Assembly (NCBI GenBank): GCA_026710865.1
Contig: JAPOQG010000177.1
Coordinates: forward strand, 1 to 52,121
Source: Acidimicrobiaceae bacterium
GTDB taxonomy: Bacteria; Actinomycetota; Acidimicrobiia; Acidimicrobiales; Aldehydirespiratoraceae
DNA length: 52,121 nucleotides
Reading direction: 5' to 3'
A program made the translations under genes and the position numbers. Under the pieces are notes generated by a model. The model was given only the letters and a program-made list of their open reading frames with translations. It searched no databases and had not been told where the DNA came from. Within the stretch, counting starts at the first letter, position 1. Each line of letters starts with the position of its first letter. Below, piece after piece: positions 16,704 through 24,832 of the stretch.

Positions 16704-18284
16704 ATGGCCGGTGACCGCACACAGAATCACCCGGTGGGGGCTTGGGCCCGGCCCGTGCCGTTCGCCGCGGTGTGGGCCCGGGCCGTGGCCGGCCGGGCCG
16801 ATGAGGCGTTCCTGGTCTTCGAGACACCCGCGGGCTCGGTGGCCCGCTGGTCCTACGGCGACTTCGACGAGGTGGTGGACCGGGTGGCCGGCACGCTGGT
16901 CGCGCTGGGGGCAGGACCGGGCTCGGCCGTGCATCTCGCCCTGACCAACTCCCCGACCTTCATCGCGGTGTGGCTGGCCGCGAACCGCCTCGGAGCGTGG
17001 ATCGTGCCGTCGGACCCTATGGGCCGCACTCCCGAGCTTGCCGGTCACATCGAGCGCACCCGTCCTGCCGTCGGCCTGTGCGCGGGAGTCCGGGCCGGCA
17101 TCTACCGGGCCGCGGCCGCGGCGGCGGGGCGCCGGGACCTGCCCGTGATCGAGATCGACGAGGCCGACACCGCGCTGGGTCCCTTCGACGCCGAGCCCCT
17201 GGCTCCCTCGGAACGGCCCGAGCCGGGCTTGCGCGAACGGGCCGCGGTGATGTTCACCTCCGGCACGACCGGGCGCCCCAAGGGCGTGGAGGTGACCCAG
17301 GCCAACTACGCCTTCGCGGGCAAGGTCATGGCGGAGGCGGCCGGGCTCGCCCCCGACGACCGGCACCTGGTGGTGCTGCCGCTGTTCCACGCCAACGCGC
17401 AGTACTACTCGTTCGCGTCGGCCATCTGGACCGGTGCGAGCGTGGCCCTGATGCCGGCCTTCTCGGCGTCGGGGTTCCTGCCGGCCGTTGCCCGGCACTC
17501 GGCCACCTGCGCCAGCCTCTTCGCCGCGCCGATCCGCATGATCCTGGCCCGCGGCGGACCGGCCGAGGGGGCGCGGCTGCGCCATTGCTGGTACGCGCAG
17601 AACATCGCGGCCGACCAGTACTCCACGGTGGCGGGGTGGTTCGGCTGCCGGCCCCGCCAGCTCTACGGCATGACCGAGACCATCCCCGCGGTCCTCACCG
17701 ACGAGGCCGCCGACCCCCACCACGCCTCGATGGGCCGGGTCTCGCCGGGCTGCTCGGTGGATGTGCAGGACGCAGACGGGCATCCGGTCGAGCCCGGCAT
17801 GGTGGGCGAGGTGGTCGTGGGCGGCGAGCCCGGCATCACGCTGTTCGCCGGCTACCTCGACGCGCCCGACATCACCGCGGCCAGCTTCCGGGACGGCTGG
17901 TTCTGTACCGGCGACCGTGCGGTCCGCGACGACACCGGGCGCCACTACTTCGACGGTCGCCGCTCCGATGTTCTGAAGGTCTCCGGCGAGAACGTCTCGA
18001 TCGTGGAGGTCGAGTCCACCCTGTCGGAGCACCCCGCGGTACTGGAGGCCGCGGTGGTCGGCCGGCCCGACGAGATCCGCGACGAGGTGCCGGTGGCCTT
18101 CGTGGTGGCCGCCGACGCGTCGGCGCCTCCCTCGATCGACGAGTTGCATGCCTGGTGCGAGCAGCGCCTGGCCAAGGCCAAGCGCCCGGCCGGGATCACC
18201 TTGATCGACGAACTGCCCCGCACCAGCGTCGGCAAGATCCGCAAGTTCCTCCTGGCTGAGCAAGCCGCGGTCGAGAGCCGCTAG
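16704..18284 (+). CDS. AMP-forming acyl-CoA synthetase (class I adenylate-forming enzyme)
   Basis: A 526-residue ligase that should activate a carboxylic acid as acyl-AMP and then acyl-CoA. Core motifs: FTSGTTGRPKGVEVTQANY (about residues 196-214), YGMTET (A5), GWFCTGDRAV (A7), and the C-terminal RTSVGKIRK with the catalytic Lys (A10). It most resembles the crotonobetaine/carnitine-CoA ligase type. I chose ATG 16704, 25 nt after hyuB; a longer frame starts inside hyuB. The end overlaps the convergent gene 18281-18715 by 4 nt. As the last gene of the operon it probably feeds the acid released by the hydantoinase-like enzyme into CoA metabolism. Confidence 0.9.
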   Translation: MAGDRTQNHPVGAWARPVPFAAVWARAVAGRADEAFLVFETPAGSVARWSYGDFDEVVDRVAGTLVALGAGPGSAVHLALTNSPTFIAVWLAANRLGAWIVPSDPMGRTPELAGHIERTRPAVGLCAGVRAGIYRAAAAAAGRRDLPVIEIDEADTALGPFDAEPLAPSERPEPGLRERAAVMFTSGTTGRPKGVEVTQANYAFAGKVMAEAAGLAPDDRHLVVLPLFHANAQYYSFASAIWTGASVALMPAFSASGFLPAVARHSATCASLFAAPIRMILARGGPAEGARLRHCWYAQNIAADQYSTVAGWFGCRPRQLYGMTETIPAVLTDEAADPHHASMGRVSPGCSVDVQDADGHPVEPGMVGEVVVGGEPGITLFAGYLDAPDITAASFRDGWFCTGDRAVRDDTGRHYFDGRRSDVLKVSGENVSIVEVESTLSEHPAVLEAAVVGRPDEIRDEVPVAFVVAADASAPPSIDELHAWCEQRLAKAKRPAGITLIDELPRTSVGKIRKFLLAEQAAVESR

Positions 18285-18715
18285 ACGGCGGCGCGGCGCT
18301 CGGCTTCGTGGATGTACTCGAGGGTCTCGTGGATGAGGCGCTCGGTGTCTTCGATCAGCTCGCAGGACGCGCGGTAGAAGCAGGAACCATGCAAGGTCTC
18401 GCGAGCCACGTAGTAGTGGCTCATCGAGCGGCGGATGTCCTCGTCGTCCATACCCAGGCGCCGCAGCCCGCGGGTGGTGTCGGGCGCCCGCTCGGGCTCG
18501 TCGCCGGTGCGGGCCACGATGAGGCCGTCGCTGGCGCGCTTGGTGGCGCACCAGGCCTTCTCGGCGGCGTCCCTGATGTCGCCGGCGTCGAGGCGGGCCA
18601 GCGCGGCGGCGTGCATGGCGCGGGCGTCCGCGAACAACGCTGCGGACCGCTCGGCTGCCGCGCCGCCAGCGAGTGCCTGACCGGGCTCCGGGCCGCTCAT
18701 GCTTGGAGGTGTCAT
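18281..18715 (-). CDS. HEPN/PaREP1-like small helical protein, tandem copy 2
   Basis: A 144-residue, all-helical, soluble protein. The core RLDAGDIRDAAEKAWCATKR followed by ASDGLIVARTGDEP resembles PaREP1/HEPN-type proteins, where a helix with AxEKxWxA is typical; the family call is tentative. A later LHGSCFYRASCE segment and a helical tail (DTERLIHETLEYIHEAE) are shared with the paralogue 24 nt upstream. GAGGAG lies 8 nt before ATG 18715. It differs from the other copy mainly after residue 75, so the two may have separate targets. No nuclease RxxxxH motif is evident, so a toxin role is not supported. Confidence 0.65.
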   Translation of the reverse strand: MTPPSMSGPEPGQALAGGAAAERSAALFADARAMHAAALARLDAGDIRDAAEKAWCATKRASDGLIVARTGDEPERAPDTTRGLRRLGMDDEDIRRSMSHYYVARETLHGSCFYRASCELIEDTERLIHETLEYIHEAERRAAV

Positions 18716-19087
18716 CAGGTTGCTCCTCGCGCCCGGCGACTATTCCTGAGCCGCTGCCGTCGAAGGGGCGGCGAGGCCTTCGGCGTCGTCGACATAGTCG
18801 ATGGTCTCGTGGATGAGGCGTTCGGTGCGCTCGGTCGGCTCGCAGAATCCGAGGTAGAAGCAGTCGCCGTGCAACGCGTCCTTGACGATGTGGTACCGAT
18901 CGGCAAGGCGGCCGATGTCCTGATTGTCCAGGGCGAGACGGTTGAGTTCCCGTGTAGTGATAGGGGACTTTGCAGGCTCGTCGCCGGTGCGGGCCACAAT
19001 GAGGCCGTCGCTGGCGCGCTTGGTGGCGCACCAGGCCTTCTCGGCCGCGTCCCTGATGTCGTCGGCGTCCAGTCGGGCCAGCGCCGC
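18495..19087. repeat. Tandem duplication with a strongly conserved core, 480-bp period
   Basis: About 110 bp at 18495-18607 reappears at 18975-19087, offset by exactly 480 bp, with only a few substitutions, while the flanking coding sequence of the two paralogues has diverged far more. The core encodes the EKAWCATKRASDGLIVARTG segment of both proteins. The contrast suggests strong selection on this segment or local gene conversion after duplication. Confidence 0.85.
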
Positions 19088-19195
19088 GTCGTGAAGCGCG
19101 CGGGCGTCGGCGAACAGCGCGGCGGCCCGATCGGCTGCCGCGCCGCCGGCGGCCGGCTGCTCTGTGGTCATGTCGCTCGTGCCGGCTGTTGTCAT
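18740..19195 (-). CDS. HEPN/PaREP1-like small helical protein, tandem copy 1
   Basis: A 151-residue paralogue of the downstream gene, with the same helical core (ARLDADDIRDAAEKAWCATK) and a diverged second half (ALHGDCFYLGFCEPTERTERL). ATG 19195 is chosen because GAGGTGAG lies about 5 nt upstream; GTG 19204 and ATG 19171 are alternatives. It is the promoter-proximal member of a two-gene operon. Two Cys-containing positions (FYxxxC) are kept in both copies. Function unknown; PaREP1-like is my best but weak guess. Confidence 0.65.
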   Translation of the reverse strand: MTTAGTSDMTTEQPAAGGAAADRAAALFADARALHDAALARLDADDIRDAAEKAWCATKRASDGLIVARTGDEPAKSPITTRELNRLALDNQDIGRLADRYHIVKDALHGDCFYLGFCEPTERTERLIHETIDYVDDAEGLAAPSTAAAQE

Positions 19196-19282
19196 AGGGC
19201 TCACCTCGCTCTTCTGGGCTCTTCCGGATGAGCGTAACGGACGGCCAACGGCGATAACAACTGAATGTTATGAAAACATCTA
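19196..19282 (-). promoter_or_regulatory. AT-rich promoter/leader of the tandem HEPN-like genes
   Basis: Roughly 19250-19285 is strikingly AT-rich for this genome (AACTGAATGTTATGAAAACA), between two genes of the same strand, and leads into the ribosome binding site of 19195. It is the likely promoter. An exact -10 cannot be chosen with confidence. Confidence 0.35.
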
Positions 19283-22200
19283 TTATTCCTCAAAGCCGCG
19301 GTCGACGAGTGCGATGTTTGCAGCCCGGTGCAGGGCCCGGAGGAGCAGACCGCAGGCTGCCTCCACCTTCCACGCGTTGCCGGGCAGCGGGCTGGTGTCG
19401 TAGACCCACGCCCATGAGGCTTCTCTGAGCGCCTCGCCGTCGCGGAGGCTGGTCCCGGCGAGGCGCTTCTCGCTGCGTTCGGCCCGGTACGGCTTGGGCG
19501 CCACCGCGCCGAGCGACACTCGGGCGTCGGCGATGGTGATCCCGTCGCCGGCCAGGCCCAGCGACACCGCCGCCGAGCACACCGCGAAGTCGCCGGCATA
19601 GAGCCTCAGCTTCTCGAACGCGGCGGGACGGGCCCGCGCCGCCGAGGGCACCCTGACGTGCGTCAGCAGTTCGCCCTTGGCCAGGTCGGGCTCGCCCGGC
19701 CCCGCATAGAGCCCATCGATCGTCCTCCCGCGGGGCGGCTCGGATCCCGGCGGCACGCTGTGTGCCACTGCGTCGAGGGCCAGCAGCCCCGTGGCCAGGT
19801 CCGAGGGGGTGACGGCCTGGCAGCGGTGGGCGTCCATCACCGCGTGGTGGAACCGGTGGTCGCCGAGCACCGCGTAGCACGGGGCAGTCCACCCGCTGCG
19901 CTTGTAGCAACCGAAGCCGTTGCGGTAGAAGGCACAGCGCTTGTCCTGAAGCAGGTTGCCTCCCACCGTTGCCAGCTCCCGGATCTGGCTGGTGGCGAGG
20001 TCTTCCAGCAGTTCTGCCAGCATCCTGTCGCCGAGCGCCTCGTGCGGTCCGGCCACGAGGCGGCGGAGGTCCTCGAGGGTCGTGGCCGCGCCGATGCACA
20101 AGTCGCCGCCGGGTGCCTCGTCGAGTCGGCGCAGCTCGCGGATAGAGGTCGTGTCGACAAGGCGGACCGGCGCAGCGAGCCGCTGCTGCCGGGCCACCAG
20201 CAGATCGGTGCCTCCCGCCAGGTAGCCGGAACCCTGGGGGTCGGCGGCGCAGGCCTCGACGGCGGCCTGGGTGGTTGCGGGCTGCTCGATGGACTCGATC
20301 TCTGGCACGGGCACCAGCCCGCCTCGCCGGTGGCCGCGTTTGCGGGCCCGCCGGTCGAGGAGCTTGAAGAGGCCGCGCCCGTAGAGACTGCGAATCAGGC
20401 CGACCCAGGCCGTCTCCACGACCCCGGCACCGGACCGCGGCCTGCGCCGGGCTGTCCGAGCCGTCGACGTGTGGGGATTCAGGAGGGGCAGCAGCTTGTC
20501 GGGGGTGATGGGCACCTCCCGGATGCGCACGCCGGTGGCGTGGGCCACCGCGTTGGCCACCGCCGCGGGTGCGGGTACCACGCCTATCTCTCCGATGCCC
20601 TTGGCGCCGTAGGGCCCGGCCGGGTCGTGGCCGTCGAGCAGCGCTGCCCGGATGGGCGGCAGGTCCGAGGCCCGCGGCGCCCGGTAGTCCAGCAGGCTTG
20701 GATTGACCAGGCGGCCCTGCTCGTAGACCAGTTCCTCGCTGAGCGCGGCGCCGAGTCCCATGGCCATGGCTCCGACCGCCTGACCCTCGGCCGCGGCGGG
20801 GTTGAGCGCCGCGCCGGAGTCGTGCACGGTGACCGCGTCGATCACCTTGACCTGGCCGGTGGCGTAGTCGACCTCGACCTCGACCGCCTGCACGCAGAAG
20901 GAGTAAGCGGGCGAGAAATGGCCCAGGCCGTGCTCCTTGTCCATCTTGTCGACGTCGGTGAGATAGCTGCCCTCCACTCGTACACATCCGTCGGATGCCC
21001 CCTCGGTGAGAGCGACGAGATCGCCAATGGGCACGGCGTCGGCGCCGCGGCGAGCCTCACCCTCGACCAGGTGCACCTGGGCGGGGTCGGCGCCGAACTT
21101 CGTGGCCGCGGCGTCTCGCAGGGCCCGGGCTGCACCCCGGGCCGCGTCGGCGGCGGCGTGGCCGCTCCATACCGTGCCCCGCGACGACCACGCCCCCAGA
21201 TCCTGCGGGGCGTCGTGGCTGTCCATCATCGTGACGGAGACGTCGTCGAAGCCGATCCCCAACTCGTCGGCCGCTATCTGCCGCAGCAGCGTCGCCTGGC
21301 CGGTGCCGGCATCGGCGCCCGCGAAACACACCCGGGCGGTGCCGTCGCCGTGGACCTCCACTGCGGCCTCACTCAGCTCGGAGTGCTCGAATGCGTTGGC
21401 CCCCGACACGTGCACCGCGGCGGCCAGGCCCACGCCGCGCCCGTTGCCGCCCTGTGCCCGCTTGGCGTCCCAGCCGATCTCGGCGCAGGCCCGGCGGAGG
21501 CACTCGGCCAGGCGTGCCGATCCGAGCCGCCAGCCGGTGAGGGTCACATCACCGGGTCCGGGTGCGTTGAGCAGCCTCAGCTCCATCGGGTCCATGCCGA
21601 GCCGGTCGGCCAGCTCGTCGATCTGCGACTCCATCGCGAAGGTCATCTGGGGGTTGCCGTAGCCCCGGAACGAGGCGCCGGGCTGCTTGTTGGTGTAGAC
21701 GAGCGACACGGCCGTCTCGCAGCCGTCGAGCCGGTAGGGGCCCGCGGCCAGCATCGTGGCGTAGATCGCCACCGACGGCCCGGCGTGGTTGTAGGCGCCG
21801 TTGTCGACCGTCACGTAGCCGTCGCGGTGGGTGAGCGTGCCGTCGTGGCGGGCACCGGTCGCGATGTCCACCTTGAAGGCGTGGCGGACAGCGGTGGCCG
21901 CGAACTCCTCGTCCCGGTCGAGCACGAGCCGTACCGGGCGCTTCGCCCTCATGGCCAGCGCGGCCGCGATGACCTCGTGGCAGCCGGCCTTGGCCTTGGC
22001 TCCGAAACCGCCGCCCACAGCCACGGGGTGGGTGCGGACCTGCTCGGTGCGCAGGTCGAGCACGTGGGCGACCTCCTTGCGCACGAAGTAGGGCGCCTGG
22101 GTGGAGACCCACAGGTCGAGCCGCTCGCGGGTCGGATCCCAGCGGGCCACGACCGAGTGAGGCTCCAGGCACACATGGGCCGCGGGTGCATACGTGTAGG

Positions 22201-22723
22201 TGCCGCTGACCACGGCGCCAGCCTCCGACCGGGCGGTGTCGGGGTCGCCGTAGGCCCGCACCGTCTGGAGGGCCACATTGCCCTCGACGCCGTCGTGAAC
22301 GGTGGGCGCCTCGCGGGCCCGGGCCTGCCCGGTCGTGTAGACGCTGTCACGGGGCTTGTAGTCCACATCGATCAGGTCGAGGGCGGCGTCGGCGTCGGCT
22401 CGGGTGTGGGCCGCGACCGCGGCCACCTCCTCGCCGACGAATCGGACCCGGTCCCGAGCCAGCGCGAACCGGTCGCGGAACGGCTCCCCCAGATGCAGGT
22501 AGGCGTGGTCGGGGAGATCCTCCGCGGTGATCACCGCAACCACGCCGGAGTGGGCCTCGGCTCGGGCGGTGTCGATGCCTCGGATGTCCGCGCTCGGATG
22601 GGGGCTGCGCAGGATCCGGGCCTCGAGCATGCCGGGCAGCGTCACGTCGGTCGTGTAGACGGCCGTTCCCGAGGTCTTCTCGTTCCACTGGTCGGGCCGG
22701 ACGCGCTGCCCGAGAACCGTCAT
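19283..22723 (-). CDS. Fused molybdenum hydroxylase: Mo-cofactor large subunit joined to FAD subunit
   Basis: A 1146-residue xanthine-dehydrogenase-family protein that carries two usually separate subunits. Residues about 1-790 are the molybdopterin part: GTAVYTTDVTLPGMLEARIL, GGGFGAKAKAG, SFRGYGNPQMTF (XDH/HBCR type, not CO dehydrogenase), and GAKGIGEIGVVP with the catalytic Glu. Residues about 808-1146 are the FAD part (SGYLAGGTDLLV, ATVGGNLLQDKRC). The FAD part has Cys930, 939, 949 and 968 in the loop that holds an extra [4Fe-4S] cluster in 4-hydroxybenzoyl-CoA reductase, though the spacing differs. ATG 22723 overlaps the stop of the [2Fe-2S] gene (ATGA). Together they should hydroxylate a heterocycle or aldehyde, or reduce an aromatic thioester. 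Substrate unknown. Confidence 0.88.
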   Translation of the reverse strand: MTVLGQRVRPDQWNEKTSGTAVYTTDVTLPGMLEARILRSPHPSADIRGIDTARAEAHSGVVAVITAEDLPDHAYLHLGEPFRDRFALARDRVRFVGEEVAAVAAHTRADADAALDLIDVDYKPRDSVYTTGQARAREAPTVHDGVEGNVALQTVRAYGDPDTARSEAGAVVSGTYTYAPAAHVCLEPHSVVARWDPTRERLDLWVSTQAPYFVRKEVAHVLDLRTEQVRTHPVAVGGGFGAKAKAGCHEVIAAALAMRAKRPVRLVLDRDEEFAATAVRHAFKVDIATGARHDGTLTHRDGYVTVDNGAYNHAGPSVAIYATMLAAGPYRLDGCETAVSLVYTNKQPGASFRGYGNPQMTFAMESQIDELADRLGMDPMELRLLNAPGPGDVTLTGWRLGSARLAECLRRACAEIGWDAKRAQGGNGRGVGLAAAVHVSGANAFEHSELSEAAVEVHGDGTARVCFAGADAGTGQATLLRQIAADELGIGFDDVSVTMMDSHDAPQDLGAWSSRGTVWSGHAAADAARGAARALRDAAATKFGADPAQVHLVEGEARRGADAVPIGDLVALTEGASDGCVRVEGSYLTDVDKMDKEHGLGHFSPAYSFCVQAVEVEVDYATGQVKVIDAVTVHDSGAALNPAAAEGQAVGAMAMGLGAALSEELVYEQGRLVNPSLLDYRAPRASDLPPIRAALLDGHDPAGPYGAKGIGEIGVVPAPAAVANAVAHATGVRIREVPITPDKLLPLLNPHTSTARTARRRPRSGAGVVETAWVGLIRSLYGRGLFKLLDRRARKRGHRRGGLVPVPEIESIEQPATTQAAVEACAADPQGSGYLAGGTDLLVARQQRLAAPVRLVDTTSIRELRRLDEAPGGDLCIGAATTLEDLRRLVAGPHEALGDRMLAELLEDLATSQIRELATVGGNLLQDKRCAFYRNGFGCYKRSGWTAPCYAVLGDHRFHHAVMDAHRCQAVTPSDLATGLLALDAVAHSVPPGSEPPRGRTIDGLYAGPGEPDLAKGELLTHVRVPSAARARPAAFEKLRLYAGDFAVCSAAVSLGLAGDGITIADARVSLGAVAPKPYRAERSEKRLAGTSLRDGEALREASWAWVYDTSPLPGNAWKVEAACGLLLRALHRAANIALVDRGFEE

Positions 22724-23241
22724 CTCGGATCCTTCGTCACCCCGGTCAGTGGTCGCGCCCTCCCCAGTGACTCCGACTCCCGTTCGCCGGCTTCGGCCGC
22801 GGCGTCGGTCGTTGCCGCGATGATGCCGTTGTAGCCGGTGCAGCGGCAGAGGTTGCCGGCCAGGGCCCGGCGAACCGCTGCGTCGTCGGTCCCGTCGCCG
22901 TCGCCGCCGGCGATGAGCTGGTAGGCCCGCACTACCAGTCCGGGCGTGCAGTATCCGCACTGGAGGCCGCCGTGGTCGGCGAGAGCTTCCCGCAGGCGAG
23001 CGGCGCCGGCGGCGATGCCTTCGACGGTTCGCACCGGCTCGTCCACCCGAGCCGCCAGCACCAGGCACGACGGCACAGCCCGGTCGCCCACCAGCACGGT
23101 GCACGCTCCGCAGTCGCCCCGGCCGCAGGACTCCTTGGCACCGATGAGCCCCAAGTCGTCGCGCAGCACATCCAGGAGCCTGGTTGACGGGGCGGTGTCG
23201 AGCGTCGTCTGGGACTCGTTGACAACCAGGCGGACGATCAC
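22720..23241 (-). CDS. [2Fe-2S] small subunit of molybdenum hydroxylase
   Basis: A 173-residue electron-transfer subunit with both expected clusters: plant-ferredoxin type (ESCGRGDCGACTVLVGDRAV, about residues 38-57) and the C-terminal four-helix type (LQCGYCTPG and NLCRCTGYNGI). It passes electrons from the Mo centre to FAD in the fused partner encoded directly downstream with a 4-nt overlap. GTG 23241 is the only sensible start at the family-typical MxVRLxVN beginning. AGGAGG is 15 nt upstream, rather far, and TACAGT lies 8 nt before the start, so initiation may be leaderless. Confidence 0.92.
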   Translation of the reverse strand: MIVRLVVNESQTTLDTAPSTRLLDVLRDDLGLIGAKESCGRGDCGACTVLVGDRAVPSCLVLAARVDEPVRTVEGIAAGAARLREALADHGGLQCGYCTPGLVVRAYQLIAGGDGDGTDDAAVRRALAGNLCRCTGYNGIIAATTDAAAEAGERESESLGRARPLTGVTKDPR

Positions 23242-23401
23242 ACTCCGCGACTGTAACCTCCTGCGAGTGGTGGAGCCTGACCGCTAGCGTCTCGATGCGG
23301 TGAGTTCCGGGACCGGGCAGCCCGCGACGGCTTGAAGTCCGCCCTCGCTTGGCGCCGTTCCCGGTTCGACGAGTGACCTGCCGCCCGGGACGCGGCCCGA
23401 T

Positions 23402-24640
23402 TCAGCCGTCTTCGGCCGCCTCGGCGGCGAGGTAGCGCTCCATCAGCCACTCCGCGAGCTGCGAGCGGAAGAAGTCCTGCCGGCTCAGCGGCCCCTGGGG
23501 CGCGAAGCGCGACGCCATGCCCCGCTGGCTGGCCACCGCCACCGGCATGTCCTGGTCCCAGAAGTAGTCGAGCCCCCGCTTGTGCTGCTCCAAGAGCTGG
23601 TCGAACAGCTTCAGCTTGGCGGTGGACTCGGGGAACAGGAACCCCGACGTCATCATGGAGCGATCGGTCCCGGCAGGCTGCACCGCGGTCCAGTGGACCG
23701 AGTCGCTGTGGCAGCCGATCAGCAGGCTCGGCGCCACGTACAGGTACACGACGTTCCAGCGGTCCTCCTCGCCGAGGGTGGGGATGGGCGGGAACAGGGC
23801 CGACTGGGTGGGGTTCATGCCGCGGTCCTTGAAGCCGGTGCGTCCCCGGCCGCCGATGCCGATCGAGCCGGGCTCCATAGCGGGGAAGGTCCCCGCCAGC
23901 AGCGTCTCATTGCCGGTGTCGGCCTCGGAGAAGTCGTAGAGGGAGGCGTGCAGCCGCAGCGAGTGGTAGGCGTCCATGAAGTTCTCGGCGAAGATCTTCC
24001 AGTTGAAGGGCAACTCCAGGCGCTCGGGCTCGGTGGTGACCAGTTCGTCCATGCAGTAGACGGCCAGCATCTCGTCGAAGGCCGCCATCCTCGGGCCGAA
24101 CGGGACCGGATCACTGGCGAGCGAGCAGAACACGAAGCCCTGCCATTCCTCCACCGCCAGCTGGGGCAGGGAGATCTCGGAGCGCACGAAGCCGGGGCGC
24201 TGGTGCATCTCGGGCGCGCCGACCAGGCGCCCGTCGAGGTCGTAGGTCCACCAGTGGTAGGGGCACCGGAAGTTGCGGGCCGAGCCGCTGCACTCCGGGG
24301 GCTGGTCGAACCACTCCTCCTTGGGCCGTTCGGCCGGAGCGGTGATGCACATGGCCCGGTGCTGGCAGGTCGACGACATCACGTTGATCCGACCCTCGCG
24401 GTTGCGCACCACGATCACCGGCTCGGTGCCCAGCAGCGTGGCCGTGAAGTAGTCGCCCGGCTCGGGGATCTGGCTGGAGCGGCCCACGCACAGCCATTCG
24501 GTGTCGAAGACGGCCGCCTTCTCGAACCGGTAGAAGCCGGCGTCGGTGTAGCACGCCGGCGGCAGGCCGATGGCGACATCGACGGGCCGGGCCGCGGGCT
24601 CGATGTCCTTCAGCGGGACCGGGCTGCGTAGCGGAGCCAT
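23402..24640 (-). CDS. Rieske non-heme iron oxygenase, alpha subunit (first copy)
   Basis: A 412-residue ring-hydroxylating or demethylating oxygenase. The Rieske [2Fe-2S] ligands are CQHRAM and CPYHWW (about residues 92-130), and the mononuclear iron site is visible as FAENFMDAYHSLRLH with the following acidic residue. The short domain organisation resembles N-demethylases of quaternary amines and phenylpropionate-type dioxygenases. GGAGG stands 5 nt before ATG 24640. It lies 160 nt upstream of the molybdenum hydroxylase genes on the same strand, and is divergent from the BMP transporter. No reductase partner is adjacent. Confidence 0.9.
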   Translation of the reverse strand: MAPLRSPVPLKDIEPAARPVDVAIGLPPACYTDAGFYRFEKAAVFDTEWLCVGRSSQIPEPGDYFTATLLGTEPVIVVRNREGRINVMSSTCQHRAMCITAPAERPKEEWFDQPPECSGSARNFRCPYHWWTYDLDGRLVGAPEMHQRPGFVRSEISLPQLAVEEWQGFVFCSLASDPVPFGPRMAAFDEMLAVYCMDELVTTEPERLELPFNWKIFAENFMDAYHSLRLHASLYDFSEADTGNETLLAGTFPAMEPGSIGIGGRGRTGFKDRGMNPTQSALFPPIPTLGEEDRWNVVYLYVAPSLLIGCHSDSVHWTAVQPAGTDRSMMTSGFLFPESTAKLKLFDQLLEQHKRGLDYFWDQDMPVAVASQRGMASRFAPQGPLSRQDFFRSQLAEWLMERYLAAEAAEDG

Positions 24641-24832
24641 CCGCGCCTCCTAGAGGGATACGGGAGGCCACGCTAGCGCGCCGCCGACGGCTGCCGGAAG
24701 GCGGGTCCAGCATCTGCAGCGAACGACTCCGCCCGGGAGGACAGCAGACCGCTCACAGTGGTATGGTCGCGGCTGTATACAGGCCTGGCGGCCCAATCGC
24801 CGGGACGCAAGCGGTTCCACAATGGAGGGGAC

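Noticed and set aside
19658-22834. A 1058-codon open frame on the plus strand
   Set aside because: Antisense shadow of the fused molybdenum hydroxylase gene; no recognisable domain in the translation.
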